Assembly (NCBI RefSeq): GCF_013744875.1
Contig: NZ_CP059399.1
Span: 7,440,001-7,504,000 of the forward strand
DNA length: 64,000 nt
Reading direction: 5' to 3'
DNA from: Nocardia huaxiensis
GTDB taxonomy: Bacteria; Actinomycetota; Actinomycetes; Mycobacteriales; Mycobacteriaceae
Part shown: positions 16,809 to 25,478 of the stretch, in pieces
Numbering within the stretch: position 1 is the first letter of the stretch
Layout: each line of letters begins with the position of its first letter
The notes under the pieces: generated by a model
Seen by the model: the letters and a program-made list of their open reading frames with translations, nothing else
What the model was told of the DNA's origin: nothing
The model's database searches: none
Position numbers and translations under genes: made by a program

Positions 16809-17653
16809 GCGTCCTGACACAGCGCGCGCAGACGCGTGCGCTGGCGACGGTGGCCGCCACCGCCGCCCTCCTCACCACCCTGCTGGCCGGTTGCGGCGGT
16901 GATTCCGAACCGGCGTCGACCGGACCGGAACAGCTCACCGGGCTACTGCGCTTCACTCCCGGTGCGGTGAGCGGAGATTCGGTGTCCGGCACGTGGTTCC
17001 GCATGGTGCAGCCGGGCGGCACCCCGGAGAACGGCCCGTACATGCCCAATGGCGACTCCCCTGCCCAGGGCGGCTCCACCACCCTGCTGGAACCGGGCAC
17101 CGCGGGCGGTCTGCGCATCGGCGGATATCAAAGCGAGCCCAACCCCGGTTTCGCCCACGGTGATTCGCTCGCGGCCTCGATCACCAAGCCCACCAGGTTC
17201 TTCGCCGTCGAGTTCGGCATCTCGACCAACCCGACCGACCCGCAAACCCAGCGCGCCGTGCCCCCACCCACGGTGACCAACGACAACGGCAAGCTCACCG
17301 CCGACCTCTCCTCCTGGGCCGCCTCCTGGAACGACCAGGAATTCAACCAGGGCGCACCCAAACCACCCGAGAAGGCCGGTGCACAGGTGGCGGGCGCCGA
17401 ACAGTTCCAGCGCGTCTACGACTGGGTCGCCAACCGCTGGTTCGACCAACCCAAAGCCGATGCCGCCCAAGGCCCCTCCGCCACCGGCACTTACAACCCC
17501 GAAACCCGCGCCTTCACCCTGCAATGGACCAGCCTGATCGTCGGCGGCCCCTTCAACGGCTTCACCGGCGTCTGGCACCTCGAAGGCGTCCTCGAACCCG
17601 ACACCGCGCCGACGGCCCCGCCTTCCGCCGCAGCCACACCGGCGGCGAAATGA
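16805..17653 (+). CDS. Lipoprotein paralogous to the first cluster gene
   Basis: 282 residues. The N-terminus ends in a lipobox LLAGC (Cys ~30), so the protein should be lipid-anchored on the outer face of the membrane. Motifs shared with the product of 15076-15756 are LTGLLRF, WFRMVQPGGTPENGPYM, TNPTDPQT, LTADLSSWAASWNDQEFNQGAPKP and WTSLIVGGPFNGFTGVWHLEG. Compared with that paralogue it has a ~45-residue insertion (AEQFQRVYDWVANRWF region) and a Pro/Ala-rich C-terminal tail. GTG start at 16805 overlaps the previous stop (GTGA). Function unknown; a lipoprotein/secreted pair sharing one fold suggests binding of a common ligand or of each other. Confidence 0.78.
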   Translation: MSVLTQRAQTRALATVAATAALLTTLLAGCGGDSEPASTGPEQLTGLLRFTPGAVSGDSVSGTWFRMVQPGGTPENGPYMPNGDSPAQGGSTTLLEPGTAGGLRIGGYQSEPNPGFAHGDSLAASITKPTRFFAVEFGISTNPTDPQTQRAVPPPTVTNDNGKLTADLSSWAASWNDQEFNQGAPKPPEKAGAQVAGAEQFQRVYDWVANRWFDQPKADAAQGPSATGTYNPETRAFTLQWTSLIVGGPFNGFTGVWHLEGVLEPDTAPTAPPSAAATPAAK

Positions 17654-17743
17654 CGCAACTCGGCCACCGGATCACCACACCGGCGCATCGACCGGTTCCA
17701 CCAGCCCCTCGTGGGCTGTCCAGCTACTTCCGCAGGAGTCCCC

Positions 17744-18691
17744 ATGACCACCACCGCTAGGACCAGGCGACCGTCCTTGGTCATTGCCTTCCGCGCCATT
17801 GCCGCGCTCACAGTGGTCGGCAGCGCCGCCGCCGTCACCACCTTGGCGCTGCGCTCCGACGATCCAGCAGCTGTCGAATCGAGCACCGCCGCAGCACTAT
17901 CCACGGCCCTGGTGGCTGCCGAGACGCCACCCGCAACGGCCGGCGCCGGGACCGAATCCGGCGCGGACGCCTCGGTTGCCCCGGGCGCAGCAGTGCCGGG
18001 CGCGACCGTTCCGGGCCAGGGTGCGCCCATTGCGGGAGCTGTTCCGGCGGGCGCACCGGCCCCTGATGCCGCTGTGCCACTGGGTGGCCCGAATGCATCG
18101 GTTCCGCTGGGTCAGAGCACTTCTCCGGCCACAGAGACCGCCTTGGGAGAGGGCACGGGGCTCAACGGGTCGGTACCGTTGGGGGCGGCGAGTCCGTTCG
18201 CGACGACCACCGTGAACACTCAGCCCGCGTGCCCGCTGGGGTGGCCCGCGCCGAAGCAGCAGGGTGGGTTGGCGTCGCTGATCGGGTTGGCTCCGCTGGC
18301 GGGGCCGTTCTCGTCGGAGGCGTTCGCGCTGGGGGCGGTGTATCAGCCGGTGCTGCAACTGGCCGGGCCGGTGCTGGCGGAGATCGCGCCGCTGATCACG
18401 CGGAATCAGCCGTTGATCGATCCGATCATCGCTCGGGTGCAGGCGGTGGAAGCTGTTGTGCTGGAGGCGATTCTGCCGTACTACGGTCCGTATCGCGGTC
18501 AGCTCATCGCTGCCGAGGGGGATTTCGCGAAGGCGCTGGCTCCGGTGTTGAACAGCGTCTACAACAGCGAGGCCGCTTCCTGCTTCGTGGCCTGGCAGGG
18601 GCAGATCATCGATCAGGCGAAGGGTGGGCGGATCACGGTGGCGTCGCTGGCGCATCCGGGCACGGTGGTGGAGCTCGGGCCGCAGGAGTGA
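17744..18691 (+). CDS. Secreted Ala/Pro/Gly-rich protein, last gene of the cluster
   Basis: 315 residues. One N-terminal hydrophobic segment (FRAIAALTVVGSAAAVTTLAL) acts as signal or anchor, followed by ~120 low-complexity residues with repeated A-P-G and VPLG units (AAVPLGGPNASVPLGQS, NGSVPLGAAS), then a helical C-terminal domain (~165-315) with two Cys that could pair (PACPLGWP and AASCFVAW). ATG at 17744 has CAGGAG 6 nt upstream; it lies 90 nt after the lipoprotein gene. The helical domain reminds me of short exported Nocardia proteins but I cannot name a family. It ends one base before the convergent DUF3298 copy 2. Confidence 0.72.
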   Translation: MTTTARTRRPSLVIAFRAIAALTVVGSAAAVTTLALRSDDPAAVESSTAAALSTALVAAETPPATAGAGTESGADASVAPGAAVPGATVPGQGAPIAGAVPAGAPAPDAAVPLGGPNASVPLGQSTSPATETALGEGTGLNGSVPLGAASPFATTTVNTQPACPLGWPAPKQQGGLASLIGLAPLAGPFSSEAFALGAVYQPVLQLAGPVLAEIAPLITRNQPLIDPIIARVQAVEAVVLEAILPYYGPYRGQLIAAEGDFAKALAPVLNSVYNSEAASCFVAWQGQIIDQAKGGRITVASLAHPGTVVELGPQE

Positions 18692-18692
18692 G

Positions 18693-19385
18693 TCAGGCCC
18701 CGATCACCTCGGCCATGGCGGGGTTGAAGACGTCGTGGAATACGTTCCACGGCAACGTGATCATCACATTGCCGGCGGCGTGGGAGGCGATGTCTCCGAA
18801 GTAGATGCGCATGCCGTCCACCGCCACGGCCCAATTGTGGAAGTTGGCGTAGCGAGGTTCTGCCGCGGTCCGGTCGTAGCCGTCGACGCCGTAGGTCGAA
18901 TCCAGCAGGGCCTGCGAGTGATACGACAGCGCCTGCAACCCGCTGTCCAGATCGGTGAACAGGTCCAGTAGTGAGATCGGTTCGCCGGTCACGGTATTGG
19001 TGTTGTGGGTGGCGTAGTCCTCGAAGCCCTCGACCACGCCCTCCTGATAGACGTTGACGCCGATCTTGCCGCTCAGTACGTGGTCGCCCAGGTACAGGTA
19101 GTTGGCGGCGGGCATGAGGGACACGTGCTCGCCCACGTAGGTGGCGATGAACCGGTCGGCGTGCCCGTCCATATTGTTGTCGAAGTCCTTGCGGGCGTTG
19201 TGGAGCGGCCCGTCCACGCCGTCGATGCCGACATTGGGCACCTCGACGAGATAGTTGGTGCCCTGCTTCGTATAGGACGTGTTGTAGAACTCGCCCGGCG
19301 CGGCATGGGCGATGACCCGGCCCGCGCACACGGCGAACACGACCATCAGCGCGGCGAGCAGATAGTGGACGGCTTCTCGCGTCAT
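18693..19385 (-). CDS. Secreted DUF3298/RsiV-like protein, copy 2
   Basis: 230 residues, clearly homologous end to end with the product of 14185-14880: same signal peptide pattern (MTREAVHYLLAALMVVFAV), PNVGIDGVDG, LSGKIGVNVYQ, HNTNTVTGEPISLLDLFTDLD and DGMRIYFGDIASHAAGN. The similarity extends upstream of the start codon, including three phased direct repeats, so the duplication copied the promoter too. Oriented the same way as copy 1 with the four-gene cluster between them in the opposite direction. Role unknown. Confidence 0.8.
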   Translation of the reverse strand: MTREAVHYLLAALMVVFAVCAGRVIAHAAPGEFYNTSYTKQGTNYLVEVPNVGIDGVDGPLHNARKDFDNNMDGHADRFIATYVGEHVSLMPAANYLYLGDHVLSGKIGVNVYQEGVVEGFEDYATHNTNTVTGEPISLLDLFTDLDSGLQALSYHSQALLDSTYGVDGYDRTAAEPRYANFHNWAVAVDGMRIYFGDIASHAAGNVMITLPWNVFHDVFNPAMAEVIGA

Positions 19386-19407
19386 GTGTCCACGATGCGG
19401 GTGCGCG

Positions 19408-19434
19408 CCAATGCCTCGCTAATGGCCGACCAAT
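19408..19434 (-). promoter_or_regulatory. Three CYAAY direct repeats at 11-nt spacing upstream of DUF3298 copy 2
   Basis: CCAAT, CTAAT and CCAAT start at 19408, 19419 and 19430. Spacing and distance to the start codon (about 23 nt) are the same as in the array at 14903-14929, while the 6-nt spacers differ, which is the pattern expected if the repeats are under selection. A further CCAAC at 19442 is one base out of phase. Confidence 0.65.
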
Positions 19435-19471
19435 GGTCCAGCCAACGGGCGGTGCGGATTTCGCGTCGTCC

Positions 19472-20965
19472 TCAGATGGGTAGCAGGCGGCCCACCACGG
19501 CGGTCAGCTGGCGGGCGGACCGGCATTCGTGCATCTCGATGATCTCGGCGTACTTCTTGGCGGCGGAATCGCCGGTGCCCCACATCTTCTCGGCTTCCGG
19601 GTTGAGCCAGTAGGCGTGTTTGGCGGTGCCGACGAGCTGGTGCAGGGTGGCCAGGGCCGGGTCGCGGTAGTTGGTGCGCGCGTCGCCGAGGATGAGCAGG
19701 GAGGTACGGCTGGTGACGGCGTCGGCGAAGTTCTCGGCGAAACCTTCGATGGCGGAACCGTAGTCGGAGTGGCCTTCGAGGCCGACGACCTGGGTTTCGG
19801 TGAAGATGCGCTTGGTCACCTGGTCGAGCGGCGTGGTGGCGTCGAAGAGGTGGGTGACCTCGTCCACACGGTCCACGAAGGCGAAAATCCGCACCCGCGA
19901 GAACTGTTCGCGCAGCGCGTTCACCAGCACCATGGTGAAGCTGGAGAATCCGGCCACCGAGCCCGAGATATCGCACAGCAGAACGAGATCCGGACGGCCC
20001 GGGCGCGGCTTGCGGGTTTCCAGGTGGATGGGCACGCCGCCGGTGGACATGGATTTGCGCAGGGTCTTGCGCAGGTCGATCTCCCCGCGCCGGCCGCGGC
20101 GGCGGCGAGCGGCCAAGCGGGAGGCCAGCACTCGCGCCAGTCGCTGGCTGCTGCGCCGCAGCTCGTCGAGTTCGTTCTGGGAGATGCGCAGGAAGTCGGC
20201 GTCCTCGGCCTGCCGCGCCACGCCGTAGGTGGCGACGCGTTCGCGTCCGATGCGTTCGGCGACGCGGCGGCGGGTTTCGGCTTCCACGGTGCCGCGGAAT
20301 TCCTTGATGCGTTCCCGGGCGGAACGCCGGAAGACCTCGGTGTCGAAGTCGGAGGTGTCCATGCCCTGCGAGAGCCCGGCGAGGATCTTGCTCACCAGAA
20401 TCTCCGGCTGCACATCCTTGAGCGTCTGGTACGCCGAGAACGACGGCCCGCCCGCGGCCTGATACTGGCCCATCTGCTCAACCATCTGCGCGGCGAGAGC
20501 CTGCAACTGCTGCGCCTGCTCCGGCGACGGCTCCTGCACGAGCAGGTCGGCCAGCAGCTGCCGCAGCTGGATGATGTCCACGGAACCGTCTGGGCGGTGC
20601 GGGATTTCGATCTCGTCGGCCCCGAGCCGTTCACCCAGCGCGGCCGGGAACCACAGGTCGAACATGCCGTCGAAGGTCTTGCGCTGGGTGGTGCGGCGCA
20701 GCAGCGCACACGCCAGGCCCTCGCGCACGGCTTCGCGGTCCATCAGGTCGAGAACGGTGAGAACCTGTCCGGCGTCCACGGTTTCGGACGGCCCGACCGG
20801 AATTCCCCTGGCGCGCAAGGCTTCCACGAAGCCGACCAGATGCCCGGACAGTCCGTGCTCAGCAGTCGGCCCCGGTGTCACCGCGGGTTTGGCGGGTGTG
20901 CCGCCCGAGACCGCCCGCACGGCGGCCGACACCAGCCCGCGGGGTGTATTCGGTACCCCGGCCAT
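19472..20965 (-). CDS. VWA domain protein (CoxE-like), partner of MoxR ATPase
   Basis: 497 residues, cytosolic. N-terminal CoxE-type helical region, a basic linker (ASRLAARRRRGRRGE) and a C-terminal VWA domain with the metal-site motif DISGSVAGFSS and later GHSDYGSAIEGF and ILGDARTNYRDP. VWA proteins of this type work with MoxR AAA+ ATPases as metal-dependent chaperones that mature enzymes. The gene begins 4 nt downstream of the MoxR gene. The pair corresponds to Rv2425c-Rv2426c and sits near proA as in M. tuberculosis. Client unknown. Confidence 0.88.
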   Translation of the reverse strand: MAGVPNTPRGLVSAAVRAVSGGTPAKPAVTPGPTAEHGLSGHLVGFVEALRARGIPVGPSETVDAGQVLTVLDLMDREAVREGLACALLRRTTQRKTFDGMFDLWFPAALGERLGADEIEIPHRPDGSVDIIQLRQLLADLLVQEPSPEQAQQLQALAAQMVEQMGQYQAAGGPSFSAYQTLKDVQPEILVSKILAGLSQGMDTSDFDTEVFRRSARERIKEFRGTVEAETRRRVAERIGRERVATYGVARQAEDADFLRISQNELDELRRSSQRLARVLASRLAARRRRGRRGEIDLRKTLRKSMSTGGVPIHLETRKPRPGRPDLVLLCDISGSVAGFSSFTMVLVNALREQFSRVRIFAFVDRVDEVTHLFDATTPLDQVTKRIFTETQVVGLEGHSDYGSAIEGFAENFADAVTSRTSLLILGDARTNYRDPALATLHQLVGTAKHAYWLNPEAEKMWGTGDSAAKKYAEIIEMHECRSARQLTAVVGRLLPI

Positions 20966-20969
20966 GACG

Positions 20970-21854
20970 TCAGGCCAGCTTCAGCTCGGACAGCGCGCGC
21001 TGATGGTCGGCCTGATGCTTGAGCACCACGCCGAGCGTCGCCCGCACGGTCTTGTCGTCGACGTCCTTGGCGCCCAGGGCCAGCAGGGTGCGCGCCCAGT
21101 CGATGGTCTCGGCCACCGACGGCAGTTTCTTGAGCTGCATGCCGCGCAGCACGTGCACGATCCGCACCAGCTGGGCGGCCACGGCCGGCTTGAGCTCCGG
21201 GACCCGGCTGGCCAGGATGCGGCGCTCGAGTTCCTCGTCGGGGAAGTCGATGTGCAGGTAGAGGCAGCGGCGCTTGAGCGCCTCGGACAGTTCGCGGGTG
21301 GCGTTGGAGGTGAGCACCACGAACGGTTTGCGGGTGGCGGTGATGGTGCCCAGTTCCGGCACGGTGACGCTGAAGTCGCTGAGCACCTCGAGCAGCAGGC
21401 CCTCGATCTCGACGTCGGCCTTGTCGGTCTCGTCGATGAGCAGGACCGTGGGCTCGGTGCGCCGGATGGCGGTCAGCAGCGGGCGCGAGAGCAGGAATTC
21501 CTCGGTGAAGACGTCGGCTTTGGTTTCGGCCCAATCGTTCTCGGAGGAGGCTTGGATGCGCAGGATCTGCTTGGCGTGGTTCCACTCGTACAGCGCGCGG
21601 GCCTCGTCGACGCCCTCGTAGCACTGCAACCGCACCAGTTCCGCGCCCGCGACCTGCGCGACGGCCTTGGACAGCTCGGTCTTGCCGACACCGGCCGGGC
21701 CCTCGATGAGCAGTGGCTTGCCGAGCCGGTCGGCGAGGAAAACCGAAGTGGCGGTGGCCTTGTCGGCCAGATAGCCGGTGCCGGCGAGGCGCTCGATCAC
21801 ATCGTCGACCGACGAGAAGATCGGCTCCTGCGTGGGTGCGGTTGTCGGAGCCAC
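20970..21854 (-). CDS. MoxR-family AAA+ ATPase
   Basis: 294 residues. Walker A LIEGPAGVGKTELSKAVAQV (residues ~35-50), Walker B PTVLLIDETDKAD (~105), sensor 1 in VVLTSNATRELSEAL and an arginine-finger region KRRCLYLHIDFPD are all present. MoxR ATPases remodel partner protein complexes together with a VWA protein, which is encoded immediately downstream. ATG start at 21854. Confidence 0.93.
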   Translation of the reverse strand: MAPTTAPTQEPIFSSVDDVIERLAGTGYLADKATATSVFLADRLGKPLLIEGPAGVGKTELSKAVAQVAGAELVRLQCYEGVDEARALYEWNHAKQILRIQASSENDWAETKADVFTEEFLLSRPLLTAIRRTEPTVLLIDETDKADVEIEGLLLEVLSDFSVTVPELGTITATRKPFVVLTSNATRELSEALKRRCLYLHIDFPDEELERRILASRVPELKPAVAAQLVRIVHVLRGMQLKKLPSVAETIDWARTLLALGAKDVDDKTVRATLGVVLKHQADHQRALSELKLA

Positions 21855-21977
21855 CAGTGCTGTCCTTCCTACCGGGCGGGCCGGTCGCGACCACTGCGCG
21901 ACCTGCCCGTTCCGTCCTGCTCGTCCGGTGTGTACCGGCTGCCTATTGGCATTCTGCCGGTACCGGGTCCGGGGGTG

Positions 21978-23246
21978 CTACACGGGCCGGGTCTGGCCGT
22001 CGCCCCACACGATCCACTTGGTGGAGGTGAGCTCCGGCAGGCCCATCGGACCGCGGGCGTGCAGCTTCTGCGTGGAGATGCCGATCTCGGCGCCGAAACC
22101 GAACTGCTCCCCGTCGGTGAAGGCGGTGGAGGCGTTGACCATGACGGCGGCGGCGTCCACCCGGCCGGTGAATTCGCGCGCGGCCTTCAGGTCACCGGTG
22201 ACGATGGCCTCGGTGTGCCCGGTGCCCCACTCGTTGATGTGCTCGATCGCGGCATCCAGGTCGTCGACGACCTTGAGTGCGATATCCAGGGACAGGTATT
22301 CATCCGCCCAGTCGGCATCGGTCGCGGGCACCAGCCCCGGCAGATCGCCGTGAATGGTGACGCCCTTGGCTTCGAGGGCCTTGATCATCCGCGGCACCGC
22401 CGTCTCGGCAATGGCCTTGTCGATCAGCACCGTCTCGGCGGTATTGCACACGCTCGGCCGCCGGGTCTTGGCATTGATCAGGATGCTCTCCGCCATATCG
22501 AGATCGGCGTCCTTGTGCACGAACACATGGCAGTTGCCGGTCCCGGTCTCGATGGTCGGCACCGTCGCGTCCCGCACCACCGCATTGATCAGCCCGGCCC
22601 CGCCGCGCGGGATCACCACGTCGACGAGCCCGCGCGCCTGGATCAGGTGGGTGACGCTGGACCGGTCCTCGGCGGGCAGCAGCTGCACCGCATCGGCCGG
22701 AATCCCTTGCGCGTCAAGAGCTTCCCGCAGCACCCGGACGAGCGCCGCATTGGACCGCGCCGCCGAGGACGACCCGCGCAGCAGCGCCGCGTTCCCCGAC
22801 TTCAAGGCCAGTCCGAACGCGTCGACTGTCACATTCGGCCGCGCCTCGTACACCATTCCGACCACGCCGAGCGGCACCCGCACCTGACGGATCTCGAGCC
22901 CGTTGGGCAGCGTGGACCCGCGCACCACATCACCGACCGGATCCGGCAGCCCGGCGACCTGCCGCAGCCCCGCCGCGATCCCATCGATCCGAGCCTCGGT
23001 GAGCCGCAGCCGATCCAGCTGCGCCTCCGCGGTTCCACCCGCCTTGGCGATCTCGATGTCCTCGCCATTGGCGGCCAGAATCGCGTCCTTCGCACCCAGA
23101 AGCGCATCCGCGGCGGCGTGCAGTGCGGTGTTCTTCTCCGCAGTGGTCAACTGTGCGAGCGCCCGCGACGCGACCCGGCCCCGGCGCGCCGCCTCGTGCA
23201 CAACCTCGCGAACGTTGTCCACGTCAGCGGCAGTTCCTGCTGTCAT
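21978..23246 (-). CDS. proA: Gamma-glutamyl phosphate reductase
   Basis: 422 residues. Second step of proline synthesis: NADPH-dependent reduction of gamma-glutamyl phosphate to the semialdehyde. Aldehyde-dehydrogenase-fold signatures include [47 protein letters not shown] and the catalytic-Cys segment [14 protein letters not shown], plus [24 protein letters not shown] near the C-terminus. Length is normal. It lies close to the VWA/MoxR pair as in Rv2425c-Rv2427c. proB is not in this window. Confidence 0.96.
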   Translation of the reverse strand: MTAGTAADVDNVREVVHEAARRGRVASRALAQLTTAEKNTALHAAADALLGAKDAILAANGEDIEIAKAGGTAEAQLDRLRLTEARIDGIAAGLRQVAGLPDPVGDVVRGSTLPNGLEIRQVRVPLGVVGMVYEARPNVTVDAFGLALKSGNAALLRGSSSAARSNAALVRVLREALDAQGIPADAVQLLPAEDRSSVTHLIQARGLVDVVIPRGGAGLINAVVRDATVPTIETGTGNCHVFVHKDADLDMAESILINAKTRRPSVCNTAETVLIDKAIAETAVPRMIKALEAKGVTIHGDLPGLVPATDADWADEYLSLDIALKVVDDLDAAIEHINEWGTGHTEAIVTGDLKAAREFTGRVDAAAVMVNASTAFTDGEQFGFGAEIGISTQKLHARGPMGLPELTSTKWIVWGDGQTRPV

Positions 23247-23374
23247 GGCTACAGCCTACTGACCGGCCCCGGCCACCTTCCCGTGCAGCCCGGCCAACCT
23301 CGGAGGCCGAGGTTTCGGGGCACGCCGAATGTGGGCGGGGGGCGATGTCGGCGGCGCGGATTACGGTGGGGGGC

Positions 23375-24892
23375 ATGGCCACGGGTATCCGGTTGTCTTC
23401 TGGGGTGGGGCGTTGGGTTTTGCTGGCTACCGTCCTGGGGTCGGGGATGGCGATGCTGGACGCGACCGTGGTGAATGTGGCGCTGCCGCGGATCGGGGAC
23501 GAGTTCGGGGCCTCGATGGCGGGGTTGCAGTGGACGGTCAATGCCTACACGTTGACGTTAGCCGGGTTGATTCTGCTGGGCGGGTCGCTCGGGGATCGGT
23601 TCGGGCGACGGCGGGTGTTCGTGGTCGGGGTGGTGTGGTTCGCGGTCGCGTCGGCGTTGTGTGGTGTGGCGCAGGATATTTCGATGCTGATCGCGGCTCG
23701 GGCGTTGCAGGGGGTGGGTGGGGCGCTGTTGACGCCGGGATCGCTGGCGATCATTCAGGCTTCGTTCGTGCCGGAGGATCGGGCTCGCGCGGTCGGAGCC
23801 TGGTCGGGGCTGGGCGGGGTCGCGGGTGCGATCGGGCCGTTCCTCGGCGGATGGCTGGTGGATTTCGCGGGGTGGCGGTGGGTGTTCCTCTTGAATCTGC
23901 CGTTGGCCGCGGTGGTCATCGCGGTGGCGGTGCGGCATGTGCCGGAGACGCGGGATCCCGAGGCCACGGGGAAGTTCGATGTGCTGGGAGCGGTGCTGGC
24001 GGCGGCCTGCCTGGCGGGGGTCACCTACGCGTTGACCGAGGCTCCGGAGACGGAGGCGAACATGCCCCTGGTGATCGGCAGCGCGGTGGCGGGAATCGCC
24101 GCGGCGATCGCGTTCGTGGTGGTGGAGCGGCGGCGCTCGGCCCCGCAACACAGGCAGCCACGGGCCATGCTGCCGGTGGATGTCTTTGCCTCCAAACAGT
24201 TCACGGCGATCAATGTGGTCACCTTCGTCATGTACGGGGCCATGAGTGTGGTGTTCTTCCTGCTGGTGCTGACCTTGCAGGTGGTGGCGGGATTCAGCCC
24301 GATCGCGGCGGGAACGGCCATGTTGCCGGTGACGGTGCTGATGCTGTTGTTCTCGGCGCGGGCGGGCGCGCTGGCCCAGCGGATCGGGCCGAAGTGGCCG
24401 ATCACCGTGGGGGTGCTGCTATCCGCGGCGGGGATGTTGCTGATGACGCGCATCGGGGAGCAGACCTCGTATGTGGGCGTGGTGTTGCCCGCGGCAGTGG
24501 TTTTCGGGGCGGGGCTCACGCTCGCTGTCGCGCCATTGACGGCAACGGTCCTGGCTACGGCCGACGAGCGGCACGCCGGAGTCGCGAGCGGGGTCAACAA
24601 TGCGGTGGCACGCGCCGCGGGTCTGCTTGCGGTGGCGGCGATTCCGCCGCTGGCGGGGCTCACGGGTGCGGCCTACACGAATCCGGGCGATTTCGCGCAC
24701 GGGTTCCGGATAGCGGTGCTCGTGTGCGTCGTGCTCATGGTCGCGGCCGCGGCGCTGGCCTTCTTCACGGTGCGGGACGACGCGCTGCGCACCGCTCCCC
24801 CGGCGGCCGCGCCGCAATGCCGCGTGAACTGCCCGGTTGCCGCTCCCCCGCTGGAACCCTCACCCCCCGGATCCGCCGACGCCCGCGCCTGA
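23375..24892 (+). CDS. MFS drug:H+ antiporter, DHA2 family (14 helices)
   Basis: 505 residues. Motif C-like and family signatures MLDATVVNVALPRIGDEF in helix 1, GSLGDRFGRRRVFVVG (motif A) after helix 2, and ARALQGVGGALLTPGSLAII in helix 4 are typical of EmrB/QacA exporters. About 14 hydrophobic segments are visible. The Pro-rich C-terminal tail is cytoplasmic. ATG at 23375 is preceded by a GGTGGGGG stretch; an in-frame ATG at 23345 is possible. Divergent from proA, no adjacent dedicated regulator, so the substrate is unclear. Confidence 0.88.
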   Translation: MATGIRLSSGVGRWVLLATVLGSGMAMLDATVVNVALPRIGDEFGASMAGLQWTVNAYTLTLAGLILLGGSLGDRFGRRRVFVVGVVWFAVASALCGVAQDISMLIAARALQGVGGALLTPGSLAIIQASFVPEDRARAVGAWSGLGGVAGAIGPFLGGWLVDFAGWRWVFLLNLPLAAVVIAVAVRHVPETRDPEATGKFDVLGAVLAAACLAGVTYALTEAPETEANMPLVIGSAVAGIAAAIAFVVVERRRSAPQHRQPRAMLPVDVFASKQFTAINVVTFVMYGAMSVVFFLLVLTLQVVAGFSPIAAGTAMLPVTVLMLLFSARAGALAQRIGPKWPITVGVLLSAAGMLLMTRIGEQTSYVGVVLPAAVVFGAGLTLAVAPLTATVLATADERHAGVASGVNNAVARAAGLLAVAAIPPLAGLTGAAYTNPGDFAHGFRIAVLVCVVLMVAAAALAFFTVRDDALRTAPPAAAPQCRVNCPVAAPPLEPSPPGSADARA

Positions 24893-24941
24893 TTCGCCTC
24901 TACCGGCGCGACACGAGCGCTGGTACCACGGGGTGGCGACA

Positions 24942-25382
24942 TCAACGCGCCGCTGGGCGACTGGCGGGCTTGAATGCGAAGCTGATCGCCTCCATCAGCG
25001 GCTTGCGCTGTGTCTTCTGCACCGCGGCGATCCGCCATTGCCCGTCGGATTCGCGAATCACGGTGTAGGTGGCCAGTTTTCCAAGCTTCTTCGGCTCCCC
25101 CTTACCGACATCACCGCGTGTCAGGACGACGGCGGTATCGGCCCCGTAGCGACGGATCTCCACGATGTCGACGGTGAGCCGCGTGCCCTTCAGGAAGCTG
25201 TCGAACAACACCTGGTGAGCGCGGCCGATCTCCTCGCCGCCGTGGTAGACGGTGCCGACGAAGGTGACATCGGTGGCATCGGCGGTGAAGCAGGCGCCAT
25301 AGGCCGTGCCGTCGCCGCGATTCCAGGCGTCCCGGCTGCGCTCGATGATCGCGCGGATGGCGGTGGTGTCAGTGGTGGTCAT
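24942..25382 (-). CDS. SnoaL/NTF2-like protein (SgcJ/EcaC family)
   Basis: 146 residues with the alpha+beta cone pattern of this family: IRAIIERSRDAWNRGDGTAYGACFTADATDVTFVGTVYHG at the start and WRIAAVQKTQRKP at the end. Members are small-molecule hydrolases, isomerases or binding proteins; the substrate cannot be read from sequence. It is transcribed divergently from a MarR regulator with a palindromic site between them, so it is probably the regulator's target. Confidence 0.82.
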   Translation of the reverse strand: MTTTDTTAIRAIIERSRDAWNRGDGTAYGACFTADATDVTFVGTVYHGGEEIGRAHQVLFDSFLKGTRLTVDIVEIRRYGADTAVVLTRGDVGKGEPKKLGKLATYTVIRESDGQWRIAAVQKTQRKPLMEAISFAFKPASRPAAR

Positions 25383-25438
25383 GGCGGGAAACCCTTCGTG
25401 CTACTCTCTGCTTAGGAGATTTTTCTTCTCAGAAGATT

Positions 25439-25458
25439 TCTCTTCGTTGACGAAGAGA
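25439..25458. promoter_or_regulatory. Palindromic operator in the marR / NTF2 divergent promoter
   Basis: TCTCTTCGT and ACGAAGAGA form perfect 9-nt arms with a 2-nt spacer, 20 nt before the marR start. Additional AGAAGATTTCTCTT and TTAGGAGA half-site-like stretches lie alongside. Size and position fit a MarR-family dimer site controlling both genes. Confidence 0.7.
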
Positions 25459-25478
25459 TTAGGAGAAAGGGTCGACTC

